A DNA stretch of 64,000 bases from Glycomyces sambucus (GTDB taxonomy: Bacteria; Actinomycetota; Actinomycetes; Mycobacteriales; Micromonosporaceae). The stretch lies in assembly GCF_900102815.1 (NCBI RefSeq), contig NZ_FNGF01000006.1:434001-498000 (forward strand), written 5' to 3'. The notes below the pieces were generated by a model. The model was not told the origin of the DNA. It saw only the letters and a list, made by a program, of their open reading frames with translations, and searched no databases. This document shows, piece after piece, positions 24,444 through 32,710 of the stretch. Both the position numbers and the translations under genes were made by a program. Each line of letters opens with the position of its first letter. Within the stretch, counting starts at the first letter, position 1.

Positions 24444-26855
24444 ATGAACCCCGACCCCTCCGATCCCCCGGCGGGGCCCTCCGGCCCTGTACCCCGCACC
24501 CGCCTCGTCGCGGACTTCGCGACCCCCACCGGCCCGGTCCTGCACGGCGCGACCGGGTCGCTGTACGGCGTCGCCGAGGACGGCGTGCCCGGCGACGAGC
24601 TGCTCGACGCGCTCGACCTGACCACGCTCGCGGTCAAGCCCGACGGCGGCGCCCAGCACCCGGGTGGCGACGCCTCCAGCGCGGTCGCGGTCCTGCGGCG
24701 CAACGGGCGCCCGCGCGGGACGGCGGGCGTGGCGTTCGTGTACCTCCAGGACCTGTTCGCCTCCTGGCCCTACGAGGACGTGGGGATCGACGTCTACCAT
24801 GAGCGGCTGTGCGAGATCGTCCCGCCGATGCTCACGGAGGCGAACGAGGGCCGCCTGGTGTTCGTGCCGTTCAACGAGCCGGACTGGATCTGGTACGCGC
24901 TCAAGGAGGACACCCCGGCGCGGTTCGACCGGTTCATGGCCGACTGGACCACGACGGTGCGGCTGCTGCGGCGCCTCGCCCCGGGGGTGCCGGTCGCGGG
25001 GCCGAACGAGGCGTACTTCCACGGCCGGTTCCTGCGGCACTTCCTGCGCCGCGCCCGCGACACCGGGACGCTCCCGGAGTGGACGGCCTGGCACGAGCTG
25101 TCGCCCAAGTCGCTCGCGGAGTTCCGGGGGCACCACGCCGAGTACCGGGCGCTGGAGCGCGACCTGGGGATCGCGCCGCGGCCGGTGAACATCGACGAGT
25201 ACGCGAACAACCGGGACCTGTCGGTGCCGGGGCAGCTGGTGCAGTGGGCGGCGCTGTTCGAGGACGCGAAGGTCCACGCGGACATGGCGTTCTGGACCGC
25301 GGCCGGGGGCTACTCGGGCGCGGCGCCGCAGACGAACGTGCCGAGCGGGGCGTGGTGGCTGCTCAAGACCTACTCGGGGATGACCGGGACGACCGTGGCG
25401 GTGGCGCCGCCGCATCCGGACACCCCGGACACCCTGCAGGGCATCGCGAGCCTGGACGCCGGGCGGCGGACCGCGCAGGTGCTCGCGGGCGGGTGCGACG
25501 GGGACTTCACGATCGGCCTGGAGGGCCTGGACCCCGAGCTGTGGGGCGCGGCGGTCACCGCGACGGTGCACCGGATCGACTGGACAGGCTATGAGGGCGC
25601 CGCGGGGCCGCCGGTGGTGCTGAGCCGGGTGACCGGACCGCCGGGCGGCCTCGAAGTGCATGTGCCGCAGGCGGACCGGATGGCCGCGTACTGGGTGGCC
25701 GTGGCCCCCGGGGAGGCCCCGGCGCTGGAGCCGCCGCCGTGGTGCGGCTCGTGGGAGGCCGAGCACGCGCGGATCACCTCCGGCGAGGTGGCGCGGCAGG
25801 GGCATCCGGGCGAGGGCAACGGGTTCGCCGCGTCCGGCGAGCACGACGTCAGCGGCCTGAACATGAACGACTCGGCCGTGACCTTCACGGTCGAGGTGCC
25901 CGCGGAGGGCGGGTACGACCTCGCGGTCTTCTACTCCCACATGTACGGCCGCGGCGCCGAGGCCACCGAGCCGCAGCCCGCGCAGCAGGTCCTGGCCGTC
26001 AACGGCGCCGAGCGCTTCCTCGACTACCCCTCGACGATGAACTGGCAGCACCGCTCGGTGGTCCACGTGCCGGTGCGCCTGCGCGCGGGCGAGAACACCG
26101 TGGAGCTCTCGAAGTCCGGCGCGATCGGCACCGCCCGCGGCGAGGTCGCGCTCGACAAGATCGTGCTCACCGAGGAGCGGCCGGTGCGCGGCTCCTACGA
26201 CGGCGCGTTCGCGCGCCGCGACCGGGCCGCCGACGGGACCGCCTGCGAGGACCCGGTGTTCGACGTGTACGCCGCCGAGGACCGGTACCACCGGTTCACC
26301 GGCGCCGAGCGCGGCGTGCTGCTGGGGCCGCAGAACCAGTGCGTCCCCGTGGACCTGACGCGGCCGGTGTTCCTGCACGCGGGGATCAACCGGCTCCGGG
26401 CGGGCGCGGCGCGGCTCGACGTGGCGCCGGCGGAGGGCCCGGGGTTCATCGAGGTCGACGCGGCCGAGGCGGTGCGCTCGGGCGGGTCGTGCCTCATCGT
26501 GAACGACTTCGCGCACCGCGGGCACGTGATCGGCTGGAACGGGCGCGGTGCGGGCGCGGCCATCGCGTTCGAGGCCGGCGGGGGGCCGCACGCGCTGCTC
26601 GTCAGCTACGCCAACGGGGAGCGCGCGGAGGGCCACGAGTACAACGTGGACATCGTCACGCGCCACTGCGACCTGGTGGTGAACGGCAAGCCCGCCGGGC
26701 GGTACCCGATGCGCGGCACCTGGACCTGGAACGACTTCTGGACCTACCCGCTGATCGTGGACCTCGTGGCGGGGCGCAACACGATCGCGTTCGGGAACGA
26801 GGACGGCCCGACCGCGGAGTTCGAGCGGTTCCGGATCGCCCCGCTCAACCCGTGA
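24444..26855 (+). CDS. Intracellular clan-A-type glycoside hydrolase with carbohydrate-binding-like modules
   Basis: The 803-residue enzyme has a TIM-barrel catalytic part (about 30-390) with FVPFNEPDWIW (acid/base Glu near residue 145) and PVNIDEYANNRD (nucleophile Glu near 252), the usual pair of retaining clan GH-A enzymes such as GH39. I cannot fix the family. The C-terminal half has two jelly-roll-like modules of CBM6/CBM35 type (about 450-600 and 680-800), marked by YDLAVFYSHMYGRG and HALLVSYANGE. There is no signal peptide, so it acts on imported oligosaccharides. A TTG 27 bases upstream with GGGAGG six bases before it is an alternative start; the ATG has GAAAGG. A hairpin ends the pair. 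Confidence 0.82.
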   Translation: MNPDPSDPPAGPSGPVPRTRLVADFATPTGPVLHGATGSLYGVAEDGVPGDELLDALDLTTLAVKPDGGAQHPGGDASSAVAVLRRNGRPRGTAGVAFVYLQDLFASWPYEDVGIDVYHERLCEIVPPMLTEANEGRLVFVPFNEPDWIWYALKEDTPARFDRFMADWTTTVRLLRRLAPGVPVAGPNEAYFHGRFLRHFLRRARDTGTLPEWTAWHELSPKSLAEFRGHHAEYRALERDLGIAPRPVNIDEYANNRDLSVPGQLVQWAALFEDAKVHADMAFWTAAGGYSGAAPQTNVPSGAWWLLKTYSGMTGTTVAVAPPHPDTPDTLQGIASLDAGRRTAQVLAGGCDGDFTIGLEGLDPELWGAAVTATVHRIDWTGYEGAAGPPVVLSRVTGPPGGLEVHVPQADRMAAYWVAVAPGEAPALEPPPWCGSWEAEHARITSGEVARQGHPGEGNGFAASGEHDVSGLNMNDSAVTFTVEVPAEGGYDLAVFYSHMYGRGAEATEPQPAQQVLAVNGAERFLDYPSTMNWQHRSVVHVPVRLRAGENTVELSKSGAIGTARGEVALDKIVLTEERPVRGSYDGAFARRDRAADGTACEDPVFDVYAAEDRYHRFTGAERGVLLGPQNQCVPVDLTRPVFLHAGINRLRAGAARLDVAPAEGPGFIEVDAAEAVRSGGSCLIVNDFAHRGHVIGWNGRGAGAAIAFEAGGGPHALLVSYANGERAEGHEYNVDIVTRHCDLVVNGKPAGRYPMRGTWTWNDFWTYPLIVDLVAGRNTIAFGNEDGPTAEFERFRIAPLNP

Positions 26856-26858
26856 ACA

Positions 26859-26884
26859 GGGCCCGCGCCGTGCGGCGCGGGCCC
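26859..26884 (+). terminator. Hairpin terminator of the LacI-hydrolase pair
   Basis: An 11-bp perfect stem (GGGCCCGCGCC with GGCGCGGGCCC) with loop GTGC begins four bases after the stop codon. Confidence 0.7.
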
Positions 26885-26937
26885 GGTTCCCTTGGGTGGC
26901 TTCGGGAGCGGACCTCGGGAGGCCGCCGGTCCGGCGC

Positions 26938-27783
26938 CTACGCCGAGGCGAGGCCGTCGAGGGTCGCGTACTGGGCGTCGCTGAGGACCACGCCGCGCGC
27001 GGCGACGTTCTCCTCCAGGTGCGCGATGGAGCTGGTGCCCGGGATCGGCACGATGTTGCTGGAGCGGCGCAGGAGCCACGCCAGCGCGGTCTGCGCGGGG
27101 GTGGCGCCGACCTCGGCGGCGATCTTGCCGACCGGCCCGTCCGGGCCGGCGTGCTCGCCAGCGGCGATCGGGAACCACGGGATGAACGCGATGCCGTGCG
27201 CGGCGGTGTACTCCAGGACGGCCTCGCTCTGGCGGTTGATCAGGTTGTAGAGGTTCTGGACGCTGGCGATGGGGGCGACCGCGCGGGCCTGCTCGATCTG
27301 CTCGACGGTGACCTCGGAGAGGCCGATGTGGCGGATCTTGCCCTGGCGCTGGAGGTCGGCGAGGGTGCCGATCTGGTCGGCGACCGGGAGGGCCGGGTCG
27401 AGGCGGTGGATCTGGTAGAGGTCGATGGCCTCGGTGCGCAGGCGGCGCAGGCTGAGTTCGACCTGCTGGCGGATGTAGGCGGGCTGTCCGAGGGGGACCC
27501 ACTCCTCGGCGGAGGGGCGGGTGTTGCCGCCCTTGGTGGCGATGACGACGCCGTCCGCGTAGGGGTGGAGGGCTTCGGCGATCAGGCGTTCGTTGTCGCC
27601 GAGGGCGTATGCGTCGGCGGTGTCGATGAAGTTCACGCCGAGTTCGACGGCGCGGCGCAGGACCGCGACGGCCGCGGCGCGGTCCCTGGGGGGCGTGAAG
27701 ATGCCGGGGTCGCCGGAGAGGCGCATCGCGCCGTAGCCGAGGCGGTCGACGGTCAGGTCGCCGCCGATGACGAAGTCGCTCAT
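26938..27783 (-). CDS. Aldo/keto reductase family oxidoreductase
   Basis: The 281-residue NADPH-dependent reductase has the AKR barrel and its catalytic tetrad: Asp and Tyr in NFIDTADAYALGDNE, Lys in VVIATKGGN, and His in LYQIHRLDP. The C-terminal IVPIPGTSSIAHLEENV segment binds the cofactor phosphate. It resembles the YajO/Tas-type or plant aldo-keto reductase-like group, and the substrate is unknown. GAAGG lies upstream of the ATG. It is divergent from mscL and convergent with the hydrolase gene. Confidence 0.92.
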   Translation of the reverse strand: MSDFVIGGDLTVDRLGYGAMRLSGDPGIFTPPRDRAAAVAVLRRAVELGVNFIDTADAYALGDNERLIAEALHPYADGVVIATKGGNTRPSAEEWVPLGQPAYIRQQVELSLRRLRTEAIDLYQIHRLDPALPVADQIGTLADLQRQGKIRHIGLSEVTVEQIEQARAVAPIASVQNLYNLINRQSEAVLEYTAAHGIAFIPWFPIAAGEHAGPDGPVGKIAAEVGATPAQTALAWLLRRSSNIVPIPGTSSIAHLEENVAARGVVLSDAQYATLDGLASA

Positions 27784-27960
27784 GGTCGTGCCTTCTTCTC
27801 TCGCTGCTGCTCCGGTGCGGGCGCGGGTGCCGCGGCCGGTGCCTGGTGCAACCGCGGCGGCGGCCGGGCTTGTTCCCGAAAGGGTGGTATCTCCTCGGTC
27901 ACAGCGACACCGCCGACCACGGCGGGGAATGCGGCGGAATCGGATGCGAGACTCTTGGGC

Positions 27961-28347
27961 ATGATCAAAGGCTTCAAAGACTTCCTGATGCGCGGCAACG
28001 TGGTCGAACTGGCCGTGGCCGTGGTCATGGGCGCGGCGATGACGGCGCTCGTGGCCTCCTTCGGCGACGCGTTCCTCAACCCGCTCATCACGCTGGTGAC
28101 GGGCGGCGCCGAGGTGGGCGGCAGCTTCACCGTGAACGGCGTCGCGTTCCCGTACGGCGTGTTCATCAACGGGCTGCTGGTGTTCTTCCTGACGGCGCTG
28201 GCGGTGTACTTCGTGATCGTGCTGCCGATGAACAAGCTCCGCGAGCGGTTCATGGCGCACGAGGACGTGGCCGAGGAGCTCCAGGCGAGCGAAGTGGTGC
28301 TGCTCCAGGAGATCCGGGACCTGCTGCGGGAGCAGCGCCGCGAGTAG
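27961..28347 (+). CDS. mscL: Large-conductance mechanosensitive channel MscL
   Basis: The 128-residue protein matches MscL in length and layout. It has an N-terminal amphipathic helix (MIKGFKDFLMRGNVVELAVAV), a first membrane helix with the VVMGAAMTALVASF pore segment, an extracellular loop, a second membrane helix (NGLLVFFLTALAVYFVIVL) and a charged cytoplasmic helix bundle ending in EQRRE. MscL opens under membrane tension to release solutes during hypo-osmotic shock. The start was chosen by homology; GAGACT seven bases upstream is a poor match to the window's leaderless -10 pattern. Confidence 0.96.
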   Translation: MIKGFKDFLMRGNVVELAVAVVMGAAMTALVASFGDAFLNPLITLVTGGAEVGGSFTVNGVAFPYGVFINGLLVFFLTALAVYFVIVLPMNKLRERFMAHEDVAEELQASEVVLLQEIRDLLREQRRE

Positions 28348-28470
28348 CGGCGGCAGTAGCGGCGGTTTCGGGGGCGGTGGCGCCGGGCATTCCGGGGCCG
28401 CCGCCCCTTGCCAGTGCCCGCACCGGTTTGGGAGGCTGGACGCCACCGAACCGACGGGAGGACCGCAGCC

Positions 28471-29289
28471 ATGCCGACCTCGATTCCCCTGGGCGGCCCG
28501 ATCTGGGCCGACGCCGTGACCCCGGACCTGTCCGGGGACCTGGACTTCTACATGCGCCTGTTCAACTGGGCCGCGTTCGACTCGGGCGAGCAGTTCGGGC
28601 ACTACACCGAGCTGTGCCTGGGCGCGACGGTCTCGGAGGCGCGGGCGGTGGCGGGGATCGCCGAGCGCGCGTCGGGCGAGCCGGGCTCGTCGTGGGGCGT
28701 GGCGTTCCACGCGGGCGACTGCGTGGCGGCGGTGGCGCAGGCGGAGAAGCTGGGGGCGTCGATCACGAGCCACCCGATCCGGGTCGGGGACGACCTGGTG
28801 TACGCGGCGCTGAAGGATCCGGACGGCGGGGCGTTCGGCCTGTTCGAGCCGTTGAGCGACAAGGTCGGATTCACGGCGCGGGACGAGCCGGGCGCGATCG
28901 TGTGGTTCGAGTACGTGTACGACGGGGCGCCGGTGGAGGCGATGCAGTTCTACTCGGAGCTGCTGAACTGGTCGCTCAAGGCCCCCGAGGGCGGGGAGCC
29001 GGACCGGGACGCGCCGTACGTGGGCCTGTGGACCCATGAGGGGCATGCGATCACGGGCGGCCACGTGGAGTTCGGGGGCGCGCGGATGGCGCTGGGGCCG
29101 GAGCTGAAGATGCAGCCGCACTGGACGGTGTGCTTCGGGACGGACTCGGTGGACCTGACGGCCGCGAAGGCCGTGGACCTGGGCGGATCGGTGGCGGTGG
29201 CGCCGGTGGACGACCCGGGCGGGCGGATGGCGGTGCTGGCGTCGCCGACGGGGGCGTTCTTCACGGTCATGTCGTCGCGGGAGCTGTAG
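28471..29289 (+). CDS. Two-domain VOC family protein (copy 1)
   Basis: This 272-residue protein contains two glyoxalase-like domains (about 8-125 and 135-270). The first opens with GGPIWADAVTPDLSGDLDFYMRLFNW and the second with IVWFEYVYDGAPVEAMQFYSELLNW. The repeated FY...L(F/L)NW pattern is typical of the YdhG-like and hydroxylase-like VOC proteins of actinobacteria that bind small ligands or antibiotics. GGGAGG is nine bases before the ATG. It is a tandem paralogue of the next gene, which has the same domain order and the same IPLGxPIWxD opening. Confidence 0.88.
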   Translation: MPTSIPLGGPIWADAVTPDLSGDLDFYMRLFNWAAFDSGEQFGHYTELCLGATVSEARAVAGIAERASGEPGSSWGVAFHAGDCVAAVAQAEKLGASITSHPIRVGDDLVYAALKDPDGGAFGLFEPLSDKVGFTARDEPGAIVWFEYVYDGAPVEAMQFYSELLNWSLKAPEGGEPDRDAPYVGLWTHEGHAITGGHVEFGGARMALGPELKMQPHWTVCFGTDSVDLTAAKAVDLGGSVAVAPVDDPGGRMAVLASPTGAFFTVMSSREL

Positions 29290-29433
29290 GGCCGGTTCAG
29301 GCGGGCGCGCCGTGGACGGGTCAGGCTCGGGCGTGTCCCGCTTCGGGCGGGACTCGCGGTTTCGCGCTCGCGTGTCGCACCCTCGTGCGACGGTGGCGGG
29401 GTCACGACCGACCCTGCGAAGGAGCAGTGAGCC

Positions 29434-30222
29434 ATGGCATCGATTCCACTGGGAGCACCGATCTGGTCGGACTCCCTGACCACCGAACTCGCGGCCGACA
29501 CCGCGTTCTACGAGGGCCTGTTCGGCTGGGACTCGGAGAACGCCGGGGAGGAGTACGGCGGGTTCACGACGTTCTCGCGGGGCGGGCGGCCGGTCATGGG
29601 CATCTCGCCGTGCCCGCCGGGCGAGGCGCCGTCGCGGAGCTGGAACCTGTACTTCAACGTCGCCGACGTGGCCGCGTCCGCCGAGCTGGCGACTCGTCTG
29701 GGCGGGACCGTGGTCCACGGCCCCGAGGAGGTGCCCGGGATGCTGCGCTTCGCGATGTTCACGGACCCGCAGGGGGCGCCGTTCGGGCTGATGGAGGCGA
29801 TCGACCCGGCGAACGGGTTCGGGGTGTGGGGCGAGCCGGGCTCGGTCTCGTGGGCCGAGTACCACTTCGACGGCGCCCCGGCCGATGCGATGCGGTTCTA
29901 CGCGGACCTGCTGGGCTGGAACGCGGTCACGCCGCCGTGGGAGGACCCGGCGAACCCGCGGCCGTACGCGGCGCTGAGCCCGGGCGGGGGCGGCGCGGAG
30001 TTCGGCGGCTGCCATGCGGCCGAGGGCTTCGAGCAGGGCCTGCCGCCGCAGTGGAGCGTCATGGTCGCGGTGGACGACGCGGACGCGGTGTGCGCGCGGG
30101 CGAAGGAGCTGGGCGGGTCGGTGGCGGCGGAGCCGATGGACGTGCCGGGCCTGCGGGTCGCGGGCGTCGCGGCCCCGGGCGGCACCGTGGTGGCGATCCA
30201 CTCCCCGCGCCCCTGGGAGTAG
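29434..30222 (+). CDS. Two-domain VOC family protein (copy 2)
   Basis: The 262-residue protein is a paralogue of the preceding gene: it opens with SIPLGAPIWSDSLTTELAADT, has a second domain starting VSWAEYHFDGAPADAMRFYADLLGW, and ends in the GGTVVAIHSPRPWE strand. Both copies lack obvious catalytic signatures that would name a substrate. AAGGAG lies ten bases before the ATG. The 144-base gap between the copies suggests separate translation and possibly separate promoters. A hairpin shared with vapC follows. Confidence 0.88.
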   Translation: MASIPLGAPIWSDSLTTELAADTAFYEGLFGWDSENAGEEYGGFTTFSRGGRPVMGISPCPPGEAPSRSWNLYFNVADVAASAELATRLGGTVVHGPEEVPGMLRFAMFTDPQGAPFGLMEAIDPANGFGVWGEPGSVSWAEYHFDGAPADAMRFYADLLGWNAVTPPWEDPANPRPYAALSPGGGGAEFGGCHAAEGFEQGLPPQWSVMVAVDDADAVCARAKELGGSVAAEPMDVPGLRVAGVAAPGGTVVAIHSPRPWE

Positions 30223-30263
30223 TCCCGGTACGGACCGCCCTTAGGGTGGTCAGGGAATGACAG

Positions 30264-30283
30264 GGCCCCGCCGCGGCGGGGCC
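30264..30283. terminator. Bidirectional hairpin between the VOC gene and vapC
   Basis: GGCCCCGCC and GGCGGGGCC are perfect inverted copies around GC, followed by TTCGCT. The genes on both sides end here. Confidence 0.65.
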
Positions 30284-30288
30284 TTCGC

Positions 30289-30687
30289 TCAATTCGCCGG
30301 GAAGACGCGGAAGACGCACTCCGTGCCGGGAGCTTCCGCGAGCTTGCGGTCTCGGGTCCAGAGTTCGGCCCCCGTACGCTCTGCCAGGGCGACATAGGCC
30401 GCGTCGTACGAGGTGACGTTGTGGCGCAATTCCCAGACGCGCATTTCGAGCGCATCGGTCGGCACCCGCTCGACGGGCAGTTGCCCCAGGTCGAAGAGCG
30501 CCAGCGCCGCTCGCTCCTCGGTCAGCAGGCTCCGCCTGCACAGTTTGCGAAGCACGGACATCACCTCGAGATTGAGGTGTGCAGGTGCGGCGATCTCCTG
30601 CTGGTCGAGTTCCGCTCGAAGCTGGAGGTCCACCACGGTGAAGGACATCAGTGCCGGGACGACCACTGAAGCGTCGGCGATGATCAC
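30289..30687 (-). CDS. vapC: VapC-type PIN domain toxin
   Basis: The 132-residue protein is a PIN-domain ribonuclease. The acidic residues that bind Mg2+ are present: Asp5 (MIIADASVVV), Glu41 (LNLEVMSVLR), Asp95 (TSYDAAYVALAE) and Asp113 (LWTRDRKLAE). VapC toxins cleave tRNA or rRNA when freed from their antitoxin. It overlaps the antitoxin gene by ATGA, the usual coupling that keeps toxin behind antitoxin. The target RNA cannot be told from sequence. Confidence 0.93.
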   Translation of the reverse strand: MIIADASVVVPALMSFTVVDLQLRAELDQQEIAAPAHLNLEVMSVLRKLCRRSLLTEERAALALFDLGQLPVERVPTDALEMRVWELRHNVTSYDAAYVALAERTGAELWTRDRKLAEAPGTECVFRVFPAN

Positions 30688-30914
30688 CGGGAGTCTCGGT
30701 CCTCTCGGATCATCTCGACGATGAGTTCACCGTCGATCTTCGGTCCACCGCGGTGCTCCACCCTGGCCAGGACTTCAGCAACGGTCGGCTGCTGCGCTTC
30801 CTTGATCAGCTTCCGGTGCAGGTACTCCTGCAATGACATGCCGGCGGCGGCGGCGCGGGTCTTCCACACCCGGTGGACCTCGTCCGGCACGTTCTTCACC
30901 TGGATGTTCTTCAT
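30684..30914 (-). CDS. vapB: VapB/FitA-type antitoxin
   Basis: The 76-residue antitoxin has an N-terminal ribbon-helix-helix motif (NIQVKNVPDEVHRVWKTRAAAAGMSLQEYLHRKL), the FitA-like DNA-binding form, and a C-terminal toxin-binding tail ending VEMIREDRDSR. The start at 30914 was chosen by homology and because TATTCT sits six bases upstream, as in other leaderless genes here. An inverted repeat ATAG-CTCT-CTAT (30924-30935) overlaps that promoter and is a candidate autoregulatory operator. Confidence 0.9.
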   Translation of the reverse strand: MKNIQVKNVPDEVHRVWKTRAAAAGMSLQEYLHRKLIKEAQQPTVAEVLARVEHRGGPKIDGELIVEMIREDRDSR

Positions 30915-30920
30915 GGCTCC

Positions 30921-30935
30921 AGAATAGCTCTCTAT
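30921..30935 (-). promoter_or_regulatory. vapBC promoter -10 with overlapping inverted repeat
   Basis: Minus-strand TATTCT (30926-30921) stands six bases before the ATG. ATAG-CTCT-CTAT overlaps it, as expected if the VapBC complex represses its own promoter. Confidence 0.45.
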
Positions 30936-30995
30936 CATGCGCTGAGCATACGATCAGGTGCGGCGGGATCGTCGCATTCCAGACCCGACGGGGTG

Positions 30996-32708
30996 TCATG
31001 TTCGGCGTGCGGCGCGGGGCAGGGAGACGGCGGCCATGACGGCGAGGGTCATGGCGATCATGGCGGCGGCCGGGGCGAGGGCGGCGAGCGGGGCGCGTTC
31101 GAGGTAGGGCAGGGAGCGGGCGAGGCTGGCGCCCCATTCGGGCGAGTCGGGGCCGGCACCGAGGCCGAGGAAGCCGAGCGAGGCGACGCCGAGCGCCATG
31201 CCGGGGAGGCGGAGTCCCGCGTGGGAGGCGAGCGGGCCGGCGACGAGCGGGAGCGTGTGGCGGCGCAGGACCCACCAGCGGCCGGCGCCGAGGGCGAGGC
31301 GCGCTTCGAGGTGCCCGGCGGTGCGGGCGCGGGCCGCGAGCGCGGCGGCGTGGGCGGCGAGCGGGGGCCAGGAGACGGCGGCGACCGCGACGACCGCGCC
31401 GCTCTGGCCGCGGCCGAGGAGGACCACGACGAGCATCCCGGCGATGGCGACGGGGAACGAGTTGCACGCCTCGGCGAGCGGGTGCGCCAGGCGCGGGGCG
31501 AAGCCGAGGGCCAGCGCGAGCAGGTAGGAGAGGACGCACGCGGCGACCGCCGCACCGACCGTCCACAGTGCTCCTTGGCCGAGGCGGGCGAGGACGTCGC
31601 GGCCGAGTTCGTCGGTGCCGAGCCAGTGCGCGGCGGTGGGCGCTTCGAGGCGGGAGCCGGTGGCGACGGCGCCGGAGCGCACCAGCCCGTAGGCGACGGC
31701 GATGAGCAGGGGCGTTGCGGTGCAGGCGATCCAGAGGACGGCGCCGCGGCGGGACCCGGTGGCGGGCGGGACGGCGGGTGCGGCGGCCTCGGCGGGTCCG
31801 GCGAGGCGGTGGGCGGCGGCGCGGGCGAGGAGTCCGGCGGTGAAGCCGAGGCCGACGAGGAGGGCGATGCAGGCTTGGAGGACGGGGAGGTCCTGGGCGT
31901 CGGCGGCGGCGAGGGCGGCGCGGCCGAGGCCGGGGACGGCGAAGACGGTCTCGACGGCGACGGCGGCGCCGGTGATGGAAACGGCGATGATCGCGGTCTG
32001 CGGGAGCAGGGGCGGGAGGGCGCGGCGCAGGAGGCCGCGCATGATGCGCGTGCGCGTGTATCCGGCGGTGCGCCACTGGCGGACCCAGTCCTCGGCGGCG
32101 ACCTGGCCGAGGGCGTCGCGGGTGAGGCGGGCGAGGACGCCGCCGCCGGAGAGGCCCATGGCGAGGGCGGGGAGGACGAGGTGGCGGGGGCCGGTGAAGC
32201 CGTAGGCGGGGAGGAGGCCGAGCCAGGCGGCGAGGACGGCGACGCCGAGGGCGGCGACGAGGAACTCGGGGAGGGCGGCGAGGCCGGTGACGGCGATGCC
32301 GCCGGTGCCGGCGGGGCGTCCGGCGGCGGCCCGGCGGAGCGCGGGAAGGGTTGCGGCGCAGGTGACGGCGAGGACGACGGCGAGGGCGGCGCCCATGACG
32401 GTGAGGGAGGTCGCGAGGGCGGGGAGGACGGTGTCGGCGACGGGTGTCCCGCTGACCCAGGAGGTGCCGAGGTCGCCGCGGGCGAGCCCGGCGGCCCGGT
32501 CCTGGAGGAGGCGGAGGGGTCCGGCGTCGAGGCCGAGGTCGGCGCGGACGGCGGCGAGGGCGGTGTCGGTGGCCTCGCGTCCGGGGTAGCGGGCGCGCAG
32601 GACGGTGAGGGCGGGGTCGCGGCGGGCGAGCCAAGGCAGGAGGCCGATCGCGGCGAGGACGGCGGCGAGGACGGCGAGCCGTGCGAGGAGGCCCCGGAGG
32701 AGGGCCAC
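30996..32708 (-). CDS. Fused DppB-DppC type ABC permease
   Basis: This 570-residue membrane protein contains both permease subunits of a peptide/nickel-type importer in one chain. Residues about 1-300 match DppB (LARGDLGTSWVSGTPV then FLVAALGVAVLAAWLGLLPAYG and the EAA-like loop DWVRQWRTAGYTRTRIMRG). Residues about 330-570 match DppC (HWLGTDELGRDVLARLGQGA, then EARLALGAGRWWVLRRHTLP). Normally these are two genes. The GTG start lies two bases after the binding-protein stop. No ATPase gene (DppD/DppF) is adjacent, so a shared or distant ATPase must power it. No terminator is obvious. Confidence 0.87.
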   Translation of the reverse strand: MALLRGLLARLAVLAAVLAAIGLLPWLARRDPALTVLRARYPGREATDTALAAVRADLGLDAGPLRLLQDRAAGLARGDLGTSWVSGTPVADTVLPALATSLTVMGAALAVVLAVTCAATLPALRRAAAGRPAGTGGIAVTGLAALPEFLVAALGVAVLAAWLGLLPAYGFTGPRHLVLPALAMGLSGGGVLARLTRDALGQVAAEDWVRQWRTAGYTRTRIMRGLLRRALPPLLPQTAIIAVSITGAAVAVETVFAVPGLGRAALAAADAQDLPVLQACIALLVGLGFTAGLLARAAAHRLAGPAEAAAPAVPPATGSRRGAVLWIACTATPLLIAVAYGLVRSGAVATGSRLEAPTAAHWLGTDELGRDVLARLGQGALWTVGAAVAACVLSYLLALALGFAPRLAHPLAEACNSFPVAIAGMLVVVLLGRGQSGAVVAVAAVSWPPLAAHAAALAARARTAGHLEARLALGAGRWWVLRRHTLPLVAGPLASHAGLRLPGMALGVASLGFLGLGAGPDSPEWGASLARSLPYLERAPLAALAPAAAMIAMTLAVMAAVSLPRAARRT

Positions 32709-32710
32709 GG

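Noticed and set aside
23067..26666. 1199-codon minus-strand frame opposite the LacI and hydrolase genes
   Set aside because: It is Arg/Asp/Gly/Val-rich, has no motifs and lies antisense to two genes with clear families. It is a GC-rich shadow.
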